Assembly: GCF_012396315.1 (NCBI RefSeq)
Contig: NZ_JAAXPF010000003.1
Span: forward strand, 184,971-248,970
Source of the DNA: Corynebacterium mucifaciens
GTDB taxonomy: Bacteria > Actinomycetota > Actinomycetes > Mycobacteriales > Mycobacteriaceae
DNA length: 64,000 nucleotides
Reading direction: 5' to 3'
This document shows positions 44,257-53,300 of this stretch, in pieces (the first letter of the stretch is position 1; the number at the start of each line of letters is the position of its first letter). Made by a program: the position numbers and the translations under genes. The notes beneath the pieces are model-generated. The model was given only the letters and a program-made list of their open reading frames with translations. It did no database searches and was not told the origin of the DNA.

Positions 44257-45069
44257 TTACGGCGCCGCCTGCAGGTAGCGCAGCGCGACGCGGGTGGACT
44301 GCTCGGCGGCCCCACGCAACACGGGATCGACGTCGTCGTAAATCGCGTCCACCAGGGTGTTGATGTCGACGTTGTCTCCGTAGGTCTTCAGCGCCTCACG
44401 GATCTGGTCGAGGCGATGGTTGCGCCGGTCAATGTACTTGCGGGCGTAAGCCGACAGGTCAGCTCCTTCAGGGCCGTGGCCCGGCAACAGGGTGATGTCT
44501 TTGCCCTGCTCCTCCAGCAGCTCCAGGCTGTCCAGGTAGTCACCGAGGTCCCCGTCGGTCTCAGAGATCATGGTGGTGTGGCGGCCCGCGATCGTGTCGC
44601 CGGTGACCACGGCCTCAAGCTGGGAGGAATCCGGCGCGCCCGGATAGACAAAGAAACAGACGGAATCGCTGGTGTGGCCCGGGGTAGCCACCACCTTCAA
44701 CTGCGGGGTGACGCCGTCGACAGCAATCACCTCGCCATCCGTGAGCTGCTCAGCACCGGCACAGTACTGCGGGGCGAGCGCACGCACGGGCGCATTCGTG
44801 AGCTGGCGGAAGCGCTCCGCGCCGTCAGCGTGATCGGGGTGGCGGTGGGTGAGCAGAATGAGCCCCACATCTCCAGCCTTGGAGTGCAGCACGTTGAGGT
44901 GACCTTCATCCTCGGGGCCCGGATCAACGACGATGCTTCGCTGGTCCCCCTCCCCTTTGATCACCCAAGAATTGGTCCCCTCCAGCGCCGCGTAGCTTGG
45001 GTTCGGCGCCAAGACCACCGCGGCGTTGGCGGTCACAGGACGCAGTTGGCTGTAAGCGGGATGTTCCAT
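44257..45069 (-). CDS. Metallo-beta-lactamase fold hydrolase (LACTB2-like)
   Basis: Protein of 270 residues with the metal motif THRHPDHADG, TPGHTSDS and VTGDTIAG, and a C-terminal extension (YIDRRNHRLDQIREAL...) of the LACTB2/RNase-like group. Members include a mitochondrial endoribonuclease; the substrate here is unknown. A reverse TACGCT at 45077-45082 lies 7 nt before the ATG, predicting a leaderless message. Convergent with glxR, 1 bp apart. Confidence 0.87.
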   Translation of the reverse strand: MEHPAYSQLRPVTANAAVVLAPNPSYAALEGTNSWVIKGEGDQRSIVVDPGPEDEGHLNVLHSKAGDVGLILLTHRHPDHADGAERFRQLTNAPVRALAPQYCAGAEQLTDGEVIAVDGVTPQLKVVATPGHTSDSVCFFVYPGAPDSSQLEAVVTGDTIAGRHTTMISETDGDLGDYLDSLELLEEQGKDITLLPGHGPEGADLSAYARKYIDRRNHRLDQIREALKTYGDNVDINTLVDAIYDDVDPVLRGAAEQSTRVALRYLQAAP

Positions 45070-45076
45070 GCCCGCC

Positions 45077-45082
45077 AGCGTA
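45077..45082 (-). promoter_or_regulatory. Leaderless-type -10 box TACGCT
   Basis: TACGCT on the reverse strand, 7 nt before the start codon of the metallo-hydrolase gene ending at 44257. Confidence 0.5.
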
Positions 45083-45109
45083 CCCGCTTAGCAGCCAGAA
45101 CTCGCCGTA

Positions 45110-45565
45110 CTAGTGCTTCAGCTCCACGACGAGCTCGACCTCGACAGGCGCGTCCATCGGCAGCACCGCCACGCCAACGGCGGAACGGGCGTGCGCACCG
45201 GCCTCACCGAAGATCTCCTGGATCAGCTCGGACGCGCCGTTGATCACCGCCGGCTGGTCGGTGAAGCCCGGGTCGGAGGCGACGAAGCCGACGATTTTGA
45301 GCACGCGGGCGACGTTGTCAATGCCCACACGGGCATCGACGGCTGCGATCGCATTGAGCGCGGCTTGGCGGGCGTAGCCGTAGGCGTCCTCCCCGGACAC
45401 CTCGGCGCCGACCTTGCCCGTGGCGGGCAGGGCACCGCCAACGAACGGCAGCTGGCCGGATGTCCACACCTGGTCACCGACCTGCACCGCCGGCACATAT
45501 GCAGCCACGGGCGCGGCGACAGGCGGAAGCTCGATGCCAAGCTCCTGCAGACGTTCAGTCCACAT
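45110..45565 (-). CDS. RidA/YjgF family protein
   Basis: Protein of 151 residues with the fold of enamine/imine deaminases: VQVGDQVWTSGQLPFVGG, QAALNAIAAVDA, RVLKIVGFVASDPGF, and HARSAVGVAVLPMDAPVEVELVVEL. The key C-terminal Arg-Ser segment is present (ARSAVGV). It probably removes reactive enamine by-products of amino-acid metabolism. It starts directly after the stop of the DUF4177 gene. Confidence 0.92.
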   Translation of the reverse strand: MWTERLQELGIELPPVAAPVAAYVPAVQVGDQVWTSGQLPFVGGALPATGKVGAEVSGEDAYGYARQAALNAIAAVDARVGIDNVARVLKIVGFVASDPGFTDQPAVINGASELIQEIFGEAGAHARSAVGVAVLPMDAPVEVELVVELKH

Positions 45566-45721
45566 TTATTCGACCTCGCGCTTCATGTAGGCGACAACGT
45601 TGTCTTGCGTCGGACCAGGCGTGACGGCGACGAGCTCCCAGCCGTCCTCGCCCCAGGTATCCAGAATCTGCTTCGTAGCGTGCGTGAGCAACGGAACCGT
45701 TGCGTACTCCCATTTGGTCAT
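45566..45721 (-). CDS. DUF4177-like small protein
   Basis: Protein of 51 residues, MTKWEYATVPLLTHATKQILDTWGEDGWELVAVTP and onward to YMKREVE. Such a W-E-Y start and GEDGWELV core are typical of DUF4177; the role is unknown. It is immediately followed by the RidA gene with no gap, and a reverse TACTCT box lies 8 nt before the ATG, so the pair forms a small leaderless operon. Confidence 0.85.
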   Translation of the reverse strand: MTKWEYATVPLLTHATKQILDTWGEDGWELVAVTPGPTQDNVVAYMKREVE

Positions 45722-45729
45722 GGCGCTCA

Positions 45730-45735
45730 AGAGTA
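45730..45735 (-). promoter_or_regulatory. Leaderless-type -10 box TACTCT
   Basis: TACTCT on the reverse strand with an 8-nt gap to the ATG of the DUF4177 gene. Confidence 0.5.
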
Positions 45736-45736
45736 C

Positions 45737-46096
45737 CTAGAGCCCGACAACTTCGCCGCCGGCGGAGAGGTGCTCTGCCCAATCCGTCACGTGCGGGTTC
45801 TTACGCAGCACGGCGCGCCGCTGCCGCTCCGTCAGCCCGCCCCAGACACCGAACTCCACCTTGTTGTCCAGCGCGTCCGCGCGGCACTCGGTCAGTACCG
45901 GGCACGAACGGCAAATGGCAGCAGCCTTGCGCTGCTCCGCACCGCGGACGAAGAGCGCGTCCGGGTCAGTGCCGCGGCACTGCGCGTGCGTGACCCAGTC
46001 CCCACGGTCGAAAACGAGATGTCCGGATGCGTCACATTTGCGAGTGGTTGTCCGCTGTGCGTTGCGTTGCGCGGTGTTACCCAAAGCCGTGCTCAT
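45737..46096 (-). CDS. whcA: WhiB-family iron-sulfur regulator (WhcA-like)
   Basis: Protein of 119 residues. The four cluster cysteines are C40, C62, C65 and C71 (C-x21-C-x2-C-x5-C), followed by the GVWGG turn (83-87) and the basic DNA-binding end LTERQRRAVLRKN. In C. glutamicum WhcA holds down oxidative-stress genes and sits next to the ponA-type PBP gene, as here. The ATG at 46096 has an AAAGGAG site 7 nt ahead; the open frame 12 codons further upstream lacks one. Confidence 0.9.
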   Translation of the reverse strand: MSTALGNTAQRNAQRTTTRKCDASGHLVFDRGDWVTHAQCRGTDPDALFVRGAEQRKAAAICRSCPVLTECRADALDNKVEFGVWGGLTERQRRAVLRKNPHVTDWAEHLSAGGEVVGL

Positions 46097-46145
46097 AGCC
46101 GTGCTCCTTTGTCCGTGTGCGTACGCCGCCATTCCGACGGTTCCG

Positions 46146-46161
46146 TGTAAATGTAATCACA
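46146..46161 (-). promoter_or_regulatory. whcA -10 box with overlapping GlxR-like site
   Basis: On the reverse strand TGTGATTACATTTACA matches the left half of the GlxR consensus perfectly and the right half partly. It overlaps a TACATT -10 candidate (46150-46155). If bound, the regulator would block whcA transcription. Low-certainty match. Confidence 0.3.
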
Positions 46162-46234
46162 GCAAAATTTGCTCTGTCGAATGGGTCACATTTTTGGGGG
46201 GTCTCACCTATTCACCCGCCGGTGCGGAGTCATT

Positions 46235-46240
46235 TAAGGT
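46235..46240 (+). promoter_or_regulatory. Leaderless-type -10 box TAAGGT
   Basis: TAAGGT is followed by 7 nt and the GTG start at 46248 of the penicillin-binding protein gene. This box is the main reason for choosing that start within a much longer open frame. Confidence 0.6.
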
Positions 46241-46247
46241 AACGGGG

Positions 46248-48620
46248 GTGTCCGCACTGAAATCCCTTGGAAGCCTGCTCGTCGCCCTTCTCGCGGCAGC
46301 GTTGGCCATTGCGCTCTGCCTCGCCCCCATCGTGGGCCTGGGGGGCGCCGCCCTCGCACGCACCGACGAGACGATGCAGTCCAACCTCTCCGACCTCACT
46401 CACGGCAGGGTGCCCGGCGTCACCACGGTCACCGACGCCTCCGGCGAGCCAATGGCCTGGATTTTCAAACAGCGCCGCTACGAGGTGCCGAGCGAGGCGA
46501 TTTCCCAGTACGCCAAAGACGCCCTCGTCTCCACCGAGGACCGCCGGTTTTTCCAGCACGAGGGCGTCGACATGCAGGGTTTCGCCCGCGCCATGGTGAC
46601 CAACGTTCTAGCCGGGGGTGTGGAGCAGGGTGCATCCACCATCAACCAGCAGTACGTGAAGAACTATCTCTGGCTCGTCGACGCGGAGACTGAGGAGGAA
46701 GCCAACGCGGCCACAGAGCAGTCCATCCCTCGCAAGCTGCGGGAAATGCGCATGGCCTCCGATTTGGATAAGACGCTGGAGAAAGACGAGATTCTTACCA
46801 GGTATCTCAACCTGGTTTCCTTCGGCAACCACGCCTTCGGCATCGAGGCGGCTGCCCTCACCTACTTCGACATCCCAGCCCGTGAGCTCGACCCGGCGCA
46901 GGCGGCGTTGCTGGTGGGCATCCTGCAGTCCGTCGAAGGCCTGAACCCGTACACAAACCCGGAGGGCGCAATGCAGCGCCGCAATACGGTGCTCGCCAAC
47001 ATGGCGGCCGAAGGGTACTTGGAGCAGGCCGAGGCCGACCGCATGGCGGACACCCCGCTCGGCATCCTGGATGCCCCGAACACGCTGCCCGAAGGGTGCA
47101 TCACTGCAGGCGACAAGGGCTTCATGTGCGACTACGCCCTGCGCTATCTGGCAGACAAGGGGCTCGACTTGGAGACGATCCAGTCTGGCTCGTACACCAT
47201 CACCACCACCCTGGATCCGGCCGTGCAGGAGGTGGCCAACAACGCGGTGCGCAACAACGTCAGCCCGTACACCCCGGGGGTTGCGGAAGTGATGAACATT
47301 ATCCGCCCAGGTGCCGACTCCCGGGACATCCTGGCCATGGCCTCGTCCCGCTTTTACGGCCTGGACTTGGACCAGAGCCAAACCATCCTCCCCCAGCCCG
47401 CATCCCTCGTGGGCGCGGGCGCGGGCTCGGTGTTCAAGATCTTCACCGCAGCCGCCGCGCTCGAACAGGGCTACGGTTTGGACAGCATGCTAGACACGCC
47501 GGAGCGCTCGGTGGTCTACGGCATGGGCGACGGCGGCGCGGCGAACTGCCCGTCGGGCGCGTACTGCGTGGAAAACGCCGGCTCCTACGCCCCGCGCATG
47601 ACGTTGCAAGACGCGCTGGCGCAGTCGCCGAACACCACGTTTGTCGAGTTGATTCAAAAGACCGGCGTGGCGCCGGTGGTGGATACCGCCGTGCGCTTGG
47701 GCCTGCGCTCCTACACGGACGAGAACTCCTTCGGTGACGGCCGCTCCATCGCACAGGCCGCGAAGGACGAGAACATGGGTGCGTTCACGCTCGGGCCGCT
47801 GCCGGTCAACGCGCTCGAGCTGTCCAACGTCGGCGCGACGCTCGCTTCCGGCGGGCAGTGGTGCGAGCCGAACCCGATTAAGGAAGTGTTGGACGAGCAC
47901 GGCCAACAGGTTTTCATCGACCGCCCGGCCTGCGAGCAGGCTGTTAGCTCGGATGTCGCCGCCACGCTGTCCCGAGGCATGTCCGAGGACATCGCCGACG
48001 GCACCGCGGCCGCGTCAGCCCGCAACAACGGCTGGTCCGCCCCCGCGGCCGCGAAAACCGGCACGACCGAGTCGCACCAATCCACGGCGTTTTTGGGATT
48101 CACCCGGGGCATGGCGGCCGCACCATACATCTACAACGACGGCACGCAGTCCACCCCGCTGTGCACCGCTCCTGTGCGGCAGTGCCGGTCCGGCAACCTT
48201 TTCGGCGGCAACGAGGCGGCAGACACGTGGTTCCAGGCTGCCGCGGGCGTGCCGGGCGCGGCCGACGGCGGCCTGCCTGTCGCCGAGCCCGACTCGGAAC
48301 GCGACGCCGCACCCGCGGCCATTGACTCGGTCGTGGGCCAATACTCCTCCGCCGCCAAATCCCAGCTGGAGGCGCAGGGCTACACCGTTTCCCTCCAGAC
48401 CGTCGACGGCGGCGGCGCGCTCGCAGGCACCGTGGTCTCGGTAGCGCGAGATGGCGCCGCGGTCACGCTCAACGTCTCCGGCGGGGCAGCCTCGTCCACC
48501 CCGTCGTGGCCAGTCTCGCCCCCCTCGACGAGCACCGCTCCCCCGGCGGGCTTCGACGACCTCGAGCGTTCGCTCAACGAGGCCCGCGATGCCATCGCCG
48601 ACGTCTTCGGGGACTTCTAG
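46248..48620 (+). CDS. ponA: Class A penicillin-binding protein with PASTA domain
   Basis: Bifunctional peptidoglycan synthase of 790 residues. The N-terminal membrane anchor is at about 8-36. The glycosyltransferase domain has catalytic E97 in VSTEDRRFFQHEGVD and QGASTINQQYVKN. The transpeptidase domain has nucleophile S394 and K397 (GSVFK), S460-x-N462 (SPN) and K603-T-G (KTGTTE). A single PASTA repeat is at about 690-750, then a Ser/Pro-rich tail. Cysteine pairs in the transpeptidase domain fit an extracytoplasmic location. The last 4 bp overlap the convergent YqeY gene. Confidence 0.95.
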   Translation: MSALKSLGSLLVALLAAALAIALCLAPIVGLGGAALARTDETMQSNLSDLTHGRVPGVTTVTDASGEPMAWIFKQRRYEVPSEAISQYAKDALVSTEDRRFFQHEGVDMQGFARAMVTNVLAGGVEQGASTINQQYVKNYLWLVDAETEEEANAATEQSIPRKLREMRMASDLDKTLEKDEILTRYLNLVSFGNHAFGIEAAALTYFDIPARELDPAQAALLVGILQSVEGLNPYTNPEGAMQRRNTVLANMAAEGYLEQAEADRMADTPLGILDAPNTLPEGCITAGDKGFMCDYALRYLADKGLDLETIQSGSYTITTTLDPAVQEVANNAVRNNVSPYTPGVAEVMNIIRPGADSRDILAMASSRFYGLDLDQSQTILPQPASLVGAGAGSVFKIFTAAAALEQGYGLDSMLDTPERSVVYGMGDGGAANCPSGAYCVENAGSYAPRMTLQDALAQSPNTTFVELIQKTGVAPVVDTAVRLGLRSYTDENSFGDGRSIAQAAKDENMGAFTLGPLPVNALELSNVGATLASGGQWCEPNPIKEVLDEHGQQVFIDRPACEQAVSSDVAATLSRGMSEDIADGTAAASARNNGWSAPAAAKTGTTESHQSTAFLGFTRGMAAAPYIYNDGTQSTPLCTAPVRQCRSGNLFGGNEAADTWFQAAAGVPGAADGGLPVAEPDSERDAAPAAIDSVVGQYSSAAKSQLEAQGYTVSLQTVDGGGALAGTVVSVARDGAAVTLNVSGGAASSTPSWPVSPPSTSTAPPAGFDDLERSLNEARDAIADVFGDF

Positions 48621-49069
48621 CTGCCCAGACGCGCCTTGACCGCCTCGGAAATGCGCTTGCCGTCGGCACGGCCGTCGGCCTTCGCCGTGGCGGCCTTCAT
48701 GACCTGCCCCATCTGCGCCATGGATTCTGCGCCGGTGTCGGCGATAGCTTCGTCGATAAGCGTGGCGAGCTCCTCGTCGCTCAGTTGCTTCGGCTGGTAC
48801 ACCTCGAGGATGGACGCCTCAGCGAGCTCAGTTTCCGCGAGGTCTGCGCGGCCATTGGTGGTGTAGATGTCTGCGGACTCGCGGCGCTTCTTGATCTCGC
48901 GCGCGATGATCTTCTGAATCTCCGCGTCGTCCACCTCATGCTTGGAGCCCTCGGTCTCGGCGGTCTGGATCGCCGCCAGCAGCATGCGGATGGTGCCGGT
49001 GCGCTCCTTCTCCTTCGCCTTCATAGCTTCCTTGAGGTCAGTGCGGATCTGCTCTTTCAATGCACTCAT
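48617..49069 (-). CDS. GatB/YqeY domain protein
   Basis: Helical protein of 150 residues starting MSALKEQIRTDLKEAMKAKE, with the conserved LRMLLAAIQ-like segment (IRMLLAAIQTAETEG), IIAREIKKRRESAD and QMGQVMKAATAKADGRADG. The domain resembles the tail of GatB and is thought to help amidotransferases or aminoacyl-tRNA handling; the exact role is unsettled. Leaderless start: reverse TAATCT 7 nt before the ATG. Confidence 0.92.
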   Translation of the reverse strand: MSALKEQIRTDLKEAMKAKEKERTGTIRMLLAAIQTAETEGSKHEVDDAEIQKIIAREIKKRRESADIYTTNGRADLAETELAEASILEVYQPKQLSDEELATLIDEAIADTGAESMAQMGQVMKAATAKADGRADGKRISEAVKARLGS

Positions 49070-49076
49070 GGCAGCG

Positions 49077-49086
49077 AGATTACAGT
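49077..49086. promoter_or_regulatory. Overlapping divergent -10 boxes
   Basis: AGATTACAGT holds the reverse -10 box TAATCT (49077-49082, for YqeY) and the forward box TACAGT (49081-49086, for the phosphoesterase), sharing two bases. Each is 7 nt from its start codon, and the two start codons are only 24 bp apart. The two promoters must exclude one another. Confidence 0.6.
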
Positions 49087-49093
49087 GGTGCGG

Positions 49094-49987
49094 GTGAAGA
49101 AGTTGACGGGAATAGGAGCACTCGGCCTATCGACGAGCGCTGCTGCGCTGGCGTGGGGGTATGCGGAGCGCAACAATTTTGGGCTGCGCGAGTACGAACT
49201 GCCCCTGCTCGAACCTGGCGTGCTGCGAGGCCGGAGCGAGTTCCGGGTGCTGCACGTCTCCGACCTGCACATGATCCCGGGACAGCGCAAGAAGGTTGAG
49301 TTCATCTCTGGTCTCGACGCGCTGGAGCCTGACTTGGTGGTCAACACCGGCGATAACCTCTCCGACGCGGCCGGCGTGCCCTGGGTGCTGGACGCGCTGG
49401 GACCGCTGCTAAACCGCCCGGGCGCATTCGTCTTCGGCACCAACGACTACTGGGCGCCCCGGCCCGTCAACCCGCTGAAGTATCTGACCGGGGCGAAGCG
49501 GGAACCGTCCTACGACGACCTGCCGTGGGAGGGCATGCGCGCCGCGTTCATCGAGCGCGGCTGGCGCGACGCGACCCACCAGCGGCTGGAATTTAAGTCG
49601 TCCGACGTCCGCCTCGCCCTCGCCGGCGTGGACGACCCGCACCACGACCTGGACCAGTACGACAAGGTGGCGGGTGAGCCGAACCGCGACGCCGACCTTT
49701 CGATCGGGTTGTTGCACGCACCGTACCGCCGCGTCCTGGATGCGTTCGAGGCCGACGGTTACCAGCTCGCCCTTGCCGGCCACACCCACGGCGGCCAGAT
49801 TTGTTTGCCCGGGCAGCGCGCCATCGTGACCAACGCGGACATTGACCGGCGTCGCGCTTCCGGCCTGCACCGCTACGGGCGGATGTGGATGGAAGTCTCC
49901 AACGGGCTTGGGCAATCCAAGTACGCCCCGGTGCGGCTGTTCTGCCCGCCGTCCGCGACGCTGATCCGAGTTGTGGAGAAGAACTAG
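49094..49987 (+). CDS. Calcineurin-type metallophosphoesterase
   Basis: Protein of 297 residues. A short N-terminal hydrophobic stretch (MKKLTGIGALGLSTSAAALA) is a signal anchor, followed by the dimetal phosphoesterase motifs VSDLHM, NTGDNLSD, GTNDYWAP (in place of the usual GNHD), LLHAP and GHTHGGQI. GTND with Thr-Asn-Asp keeps a possible active Asp but lacks the histidine of GNHE/D. The substrate is unknown; some relatives act on lipid-linked phosphates. GTG 49094 is 7 nt from the TACAGT box; the longer open frame is antisense to YqeY. Confidence 0.85.
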   Translation: MKKLTGIGALGLSTSAAALAWGYAERNNFGLREYELPLLEPGVLRGRSEFRVLHVSDLHMIPGQRKKVEFISGLDALEPDLVVNTGDNLSDAAGVPWVLDALGPLLNRPGAFVFGTNDYWAPRPVNPLKYLTGAKREPSYDDLPWEGMRAAFIERGWRDATHQRLEFKSSDVRLALAGVDDPHHDLDQYDKVAGEPNRDADLSIGLLHAPYRRVLDAFEADGYQLALAGHTHGGQICLPGQRAIVTNADIDRRRASGLHRYGRMWMEVSNGLGQSKYAPVRLFCPPSATLIRVVEKN

Positions 49988-50000
49988 CAACCGCGGCAGC

Positions 50001-50041
50001 ACCTCTGGCCTGCCGTTTTGGCTACGCTGCCGGCCAGGGGT
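50001..50041 (+). terminator. Weak stem-loop after the phosphoesterase gene
   Basis: A 10-bp stem with one wobble (ACCTCTGGCC / GGCCAGGGGT) around a 21-nt loop, 13 bp after the stop codon. There is no T run, so the terminator function is uncertain. Confidence 0.35.
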
Positions 50042-50082
50042 ATTGTGTTTCGAGTACCGCGGGCAACCGCGAACAACATCAC

Positions 50083-50159
<77 letters not shown>

Positions 50160-50162
50160 ATC

Positions 50163-50190
50163 AAAACCCGCCTTTGCAGGCGGGTTTTTT
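50163..50190 (+). terminator. Rho-independent terminator of tRNA-Pro
   Basis: AAAACCCGCC / GGCGGGTTTT stem with a short loop ending in six T residues, starting 3 nt after the tRNA. Confidence 0.93.
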
Positions 50191-50242
50191 CGTTTCTGTG
50201 CCCCTAGTGCGCTGCAACTGGCCGACCGGGCCGTCGCAGCCC

Positions 50243-50313
50243 CAAACCCTGAGAAAGCAACCCCGAGAATGCGCGGATTTCTCGCATTCTCGGGGTACCT
50301 TTCTTGGGGTTTG
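50243..50313. repeat. Long imperfect inverted repeat
   Basis: Two arms of about 31 bp (50243-50273 and 50283-50313). The inner 14 bp are perfect (ACCCCGAGAATGCG type) and the outer part has a few mismatches around CAAACCC...GAAAG. It fills most of the 213-bp gap between tRNA-Pro and the alkaline phosphatase gene. On the reverse strand it lies 60 bp past that gene's stop and may end its message; no T run follows. Confidence 0.8.
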
Positions 50314-50372
50314 TAAATAGACGGCGGCGGAGCCCGACAGCCCCGGGCAAGAAATCCCGAGACGCGAAACCG

Positions 50373-53300
50373 TTAGAGCTTGGCCAGTGGCCCGAGGATG
50401 GAGTCCACTGCGAACGGGAACGTCAAGGCGATCACGGAGATCAAGCCGAGCACACCTGCTAGCGTCAGCAGCACGGCCAGCCCGAGGTCACCAATCAGGG
50501 AGCCCTTCGAAGAGCCCTCAGCCGAAGAGTCATCCTGCTGCATCCTGTTCTCGAAGGTGAGGCCGTGGTTGATGGGGTCAATGCCGAGCGCGTTGTTGAC
50601 GGCGAAGAAAAGGTCGGTCTGATCGATCTGGCCGGTGATGTTCGCGGCGCCCGGACCGGAGGCGGCGACGCGCAGCTGAGCACCGGTGTGCTCCTGGCCT
50701 CTTAGCGCGTCCTTGTCGTCGTTGGTCTTTGAAGTGGCGAAGTTCACCGTCATCTCCGAACCGTCCGCGGTGGTCAGCTTTGTGGTGCGGCCCGCGGTCG
50801 CCGCGTCGTTGTAGGTGATCTGCGCGGTGTGGGCGTGATCTGCGGTGGCAACGATGAGGGTTTCTTCCTTGGTTTCGTCCACCCACTTCTGCACGGCCTG
50901 GACGGCCTCGTCGAGCTGGCCGACCTCTCCGATCAGGCCGCAAGCGTCCGCTTGGTGGTCGGCCTTGTCCGGGGAGGCGGACTCGACCTGGAGCAGGAAG
51001 CCCTTGTCGTTTTGCAGCAGCTCGAGCGCCTTAGTGGTCATGGCCGCCAGGCGCGGGGTCTCCTCGGTGAACTCGGGGTTGGCCTCGCAGGTGGCTGTGG
51101 CTTTCTCACCGTCGGTGGTCGGAACAGTCTGGTTTAGCACGCGCGGCATGTTGCCTTCGGAGAATAGACCCAGCACGGGCTTGTCGGCGCTCGCCTCGGT
51201 GATGCCGTCCAGCTCGGCAGCGGTGGTGACAACCTGGTAGTTGTTGTCCTTCGCGTTTTCCAGCACGGACTTGCCCGCGGTCCAGTTGGTCTGATCCCAC
51301 TTGCCGCCCTTGACCACCTCGGCATCGAAGTACTTGCGGCCGCCGCCCAGGGTGACGTCCGCGCGCAGGTCTACCAACTGCTCGGAGATGGAGCCGAGGC
51401 CGCCGTTTTCGCGGAGCTGGTCCCCCTTCGCCGGCTTAGCGTCGCCGGACGGTGCGTAGTAGGAACGGTTCAGGGCGTGCGCGGCGAAGGCGGCCGGGGT
51501 GGCGTCCTGGATCTCGGCGGTGGAGACGTTACCGATCTTCATGCCCTTGGCCTTGGCCAGCTCGCCGATCGTGGCCACCGGCTGGCCCGCGTTATCCACG
51601 CCGATGGCGCCGTTGTACGTCTTCACGCCGGAGTTCCAGCCGGTGCCGGACGCAGCGGAGTCGGTGACGTAGTTGGGCAGGCCGGTCTCCTTATCCAGCG
51701 CCCAGGTGGTCTGGTAGCCGGTGTAGTTGAGGTTGTCCAGGCCCTCGAATCGGCCGGCGGAGCCCTTGAGGTAGTTGCGGGCGGCGGTGATCTCGGAATC
51801 TCCGGTGCCGTCGCCGATCAGCAGTACGACGTTCTTGGCCTTCGCCTCGTCCAATTCTTGGCCCTTGGCTCCGAACTGGGAGCACTCGCCCACCTTGGGT
51901 GCGGTCCCTTCGGAGACGAGGTAGCACAACTCGCCGCCGGATTTTGCTTGACGACGGCTCGCCAGCGACTGCACCTTGCTGCCCATCGTGATCTCCCACG
52001 GATCTTGGCCGCCCTCAGTGCCGCCGTTGAGGCGCAGCGCGTTGGCCATGACGTAGAACGCATCGGTTTGGTCCAGTTGGCCGTTGACGTTTTCGGAGCC
52101 GGGGCCGTAACCCGCGATGCGCACCTGGGCGCCGGTGTGCTGCATGGAACCAGTCTTGAACTTGCCGTCCTCCACGGTCCACGGCTGGGTGCCGAAGCCG
52201 ACGGACATGATCGCGCCGCCGTCCTTGGGCGACTCCAGACGGGTAATGGCGGAGACAGACTCTTCACCATCCGGCACGATCTCAGCGGTGTGAGCGTGGT
52301 CGGCGGTGACCACAACGAGGGTGTTGCCGTCCTCCTTGGCAAAGTCAAGGGCTTCCTTGATCACCTCGTCGATCTGCGCGGTCTCGCCGATCATGCCGCA
52401 GGCGTCAGAGGCGTGGTCAGCCTTATCGATGGAGGCGGACTCAACCTGCAGGAAGAAGCCCTTCTCTGCGTTCTTGTCGTCCAGCAGCTTGATGGCCTTC
52501 TTGGTCATCTCTGCTGCGGTCGGCTCGTTGCCGGTGTCCTGCAGCTTGCACTCCTGCGGCTGCTGGTCCTCAGCCTTGCCCGGCACGGTTCGCTCGTAGC
52601 GGCGCGTCATGTTGCCGTCGTTGAACAGGCCCAGCACCGGGTGCTCCTGGTCGGCCTTGGTGATGCCTTCCAGGCCGGCCTTATCGTCCACAATCTGGTA
52701 GCCCTTGACCTCGGCGTTCTCGCGGACGGACTTGCCGGCCTCCCAGTCGGCGCCCCCGTCGTTCTTGTCGGTCAGGAACGGGTTGCGGTTTTCGCCGCCT
52801 TCCTTCACCTCGGCGTTGAAGTACTTGCGGCCGCCGCCGAGCGTGACGTCTGCGCGGGTGTCGATGATCTGCTCGGAGATGGACCCCAAGCCGCCGTTTT
52901 CGCGCGCCTCGGCCCCCTGCACAACTTTCTTGTCGCCTGACGGCGCGTAGTAGCCGCGCTGGGAGATGTGGGAGTGCATGGCACCCGGGGTTGCGTCCTG
53001 GATCTCCGCGGTGGAGACGTTGCCGGTGCGCATACCGGCGTTCTTGGCCATCTCGATGAGGTTTTCGTGCGGCTTGCCTTCGATATCTACGGATAGCGCA
53101 CCGTTGTAGGTCTTGGTACCCGTGGACCAGCCGGTGGCGGACGCGGCCGAGTCAGTCACGTACTGGCGCTTGCCATCCTCGCCCACCGCGAACGTGGTGT
53201 AGGCGCCCGACGCGGTCAGCTCATCCAGGCCCTCGAAGCGGCCGTTCGCACCCTTGAGGTAGTTGCGGGCCGCGGTGATTTCCTGGTGGCCCATGCCGTC

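Noticed and set aside
45861..46247. Long upstream extension of the penicillin-binding protein frame
   Set aside because: It crosses whcA in antisense and the whcA promoter; the GTG at 46248 has a leaderless -10 box and starts the membrane anchor.
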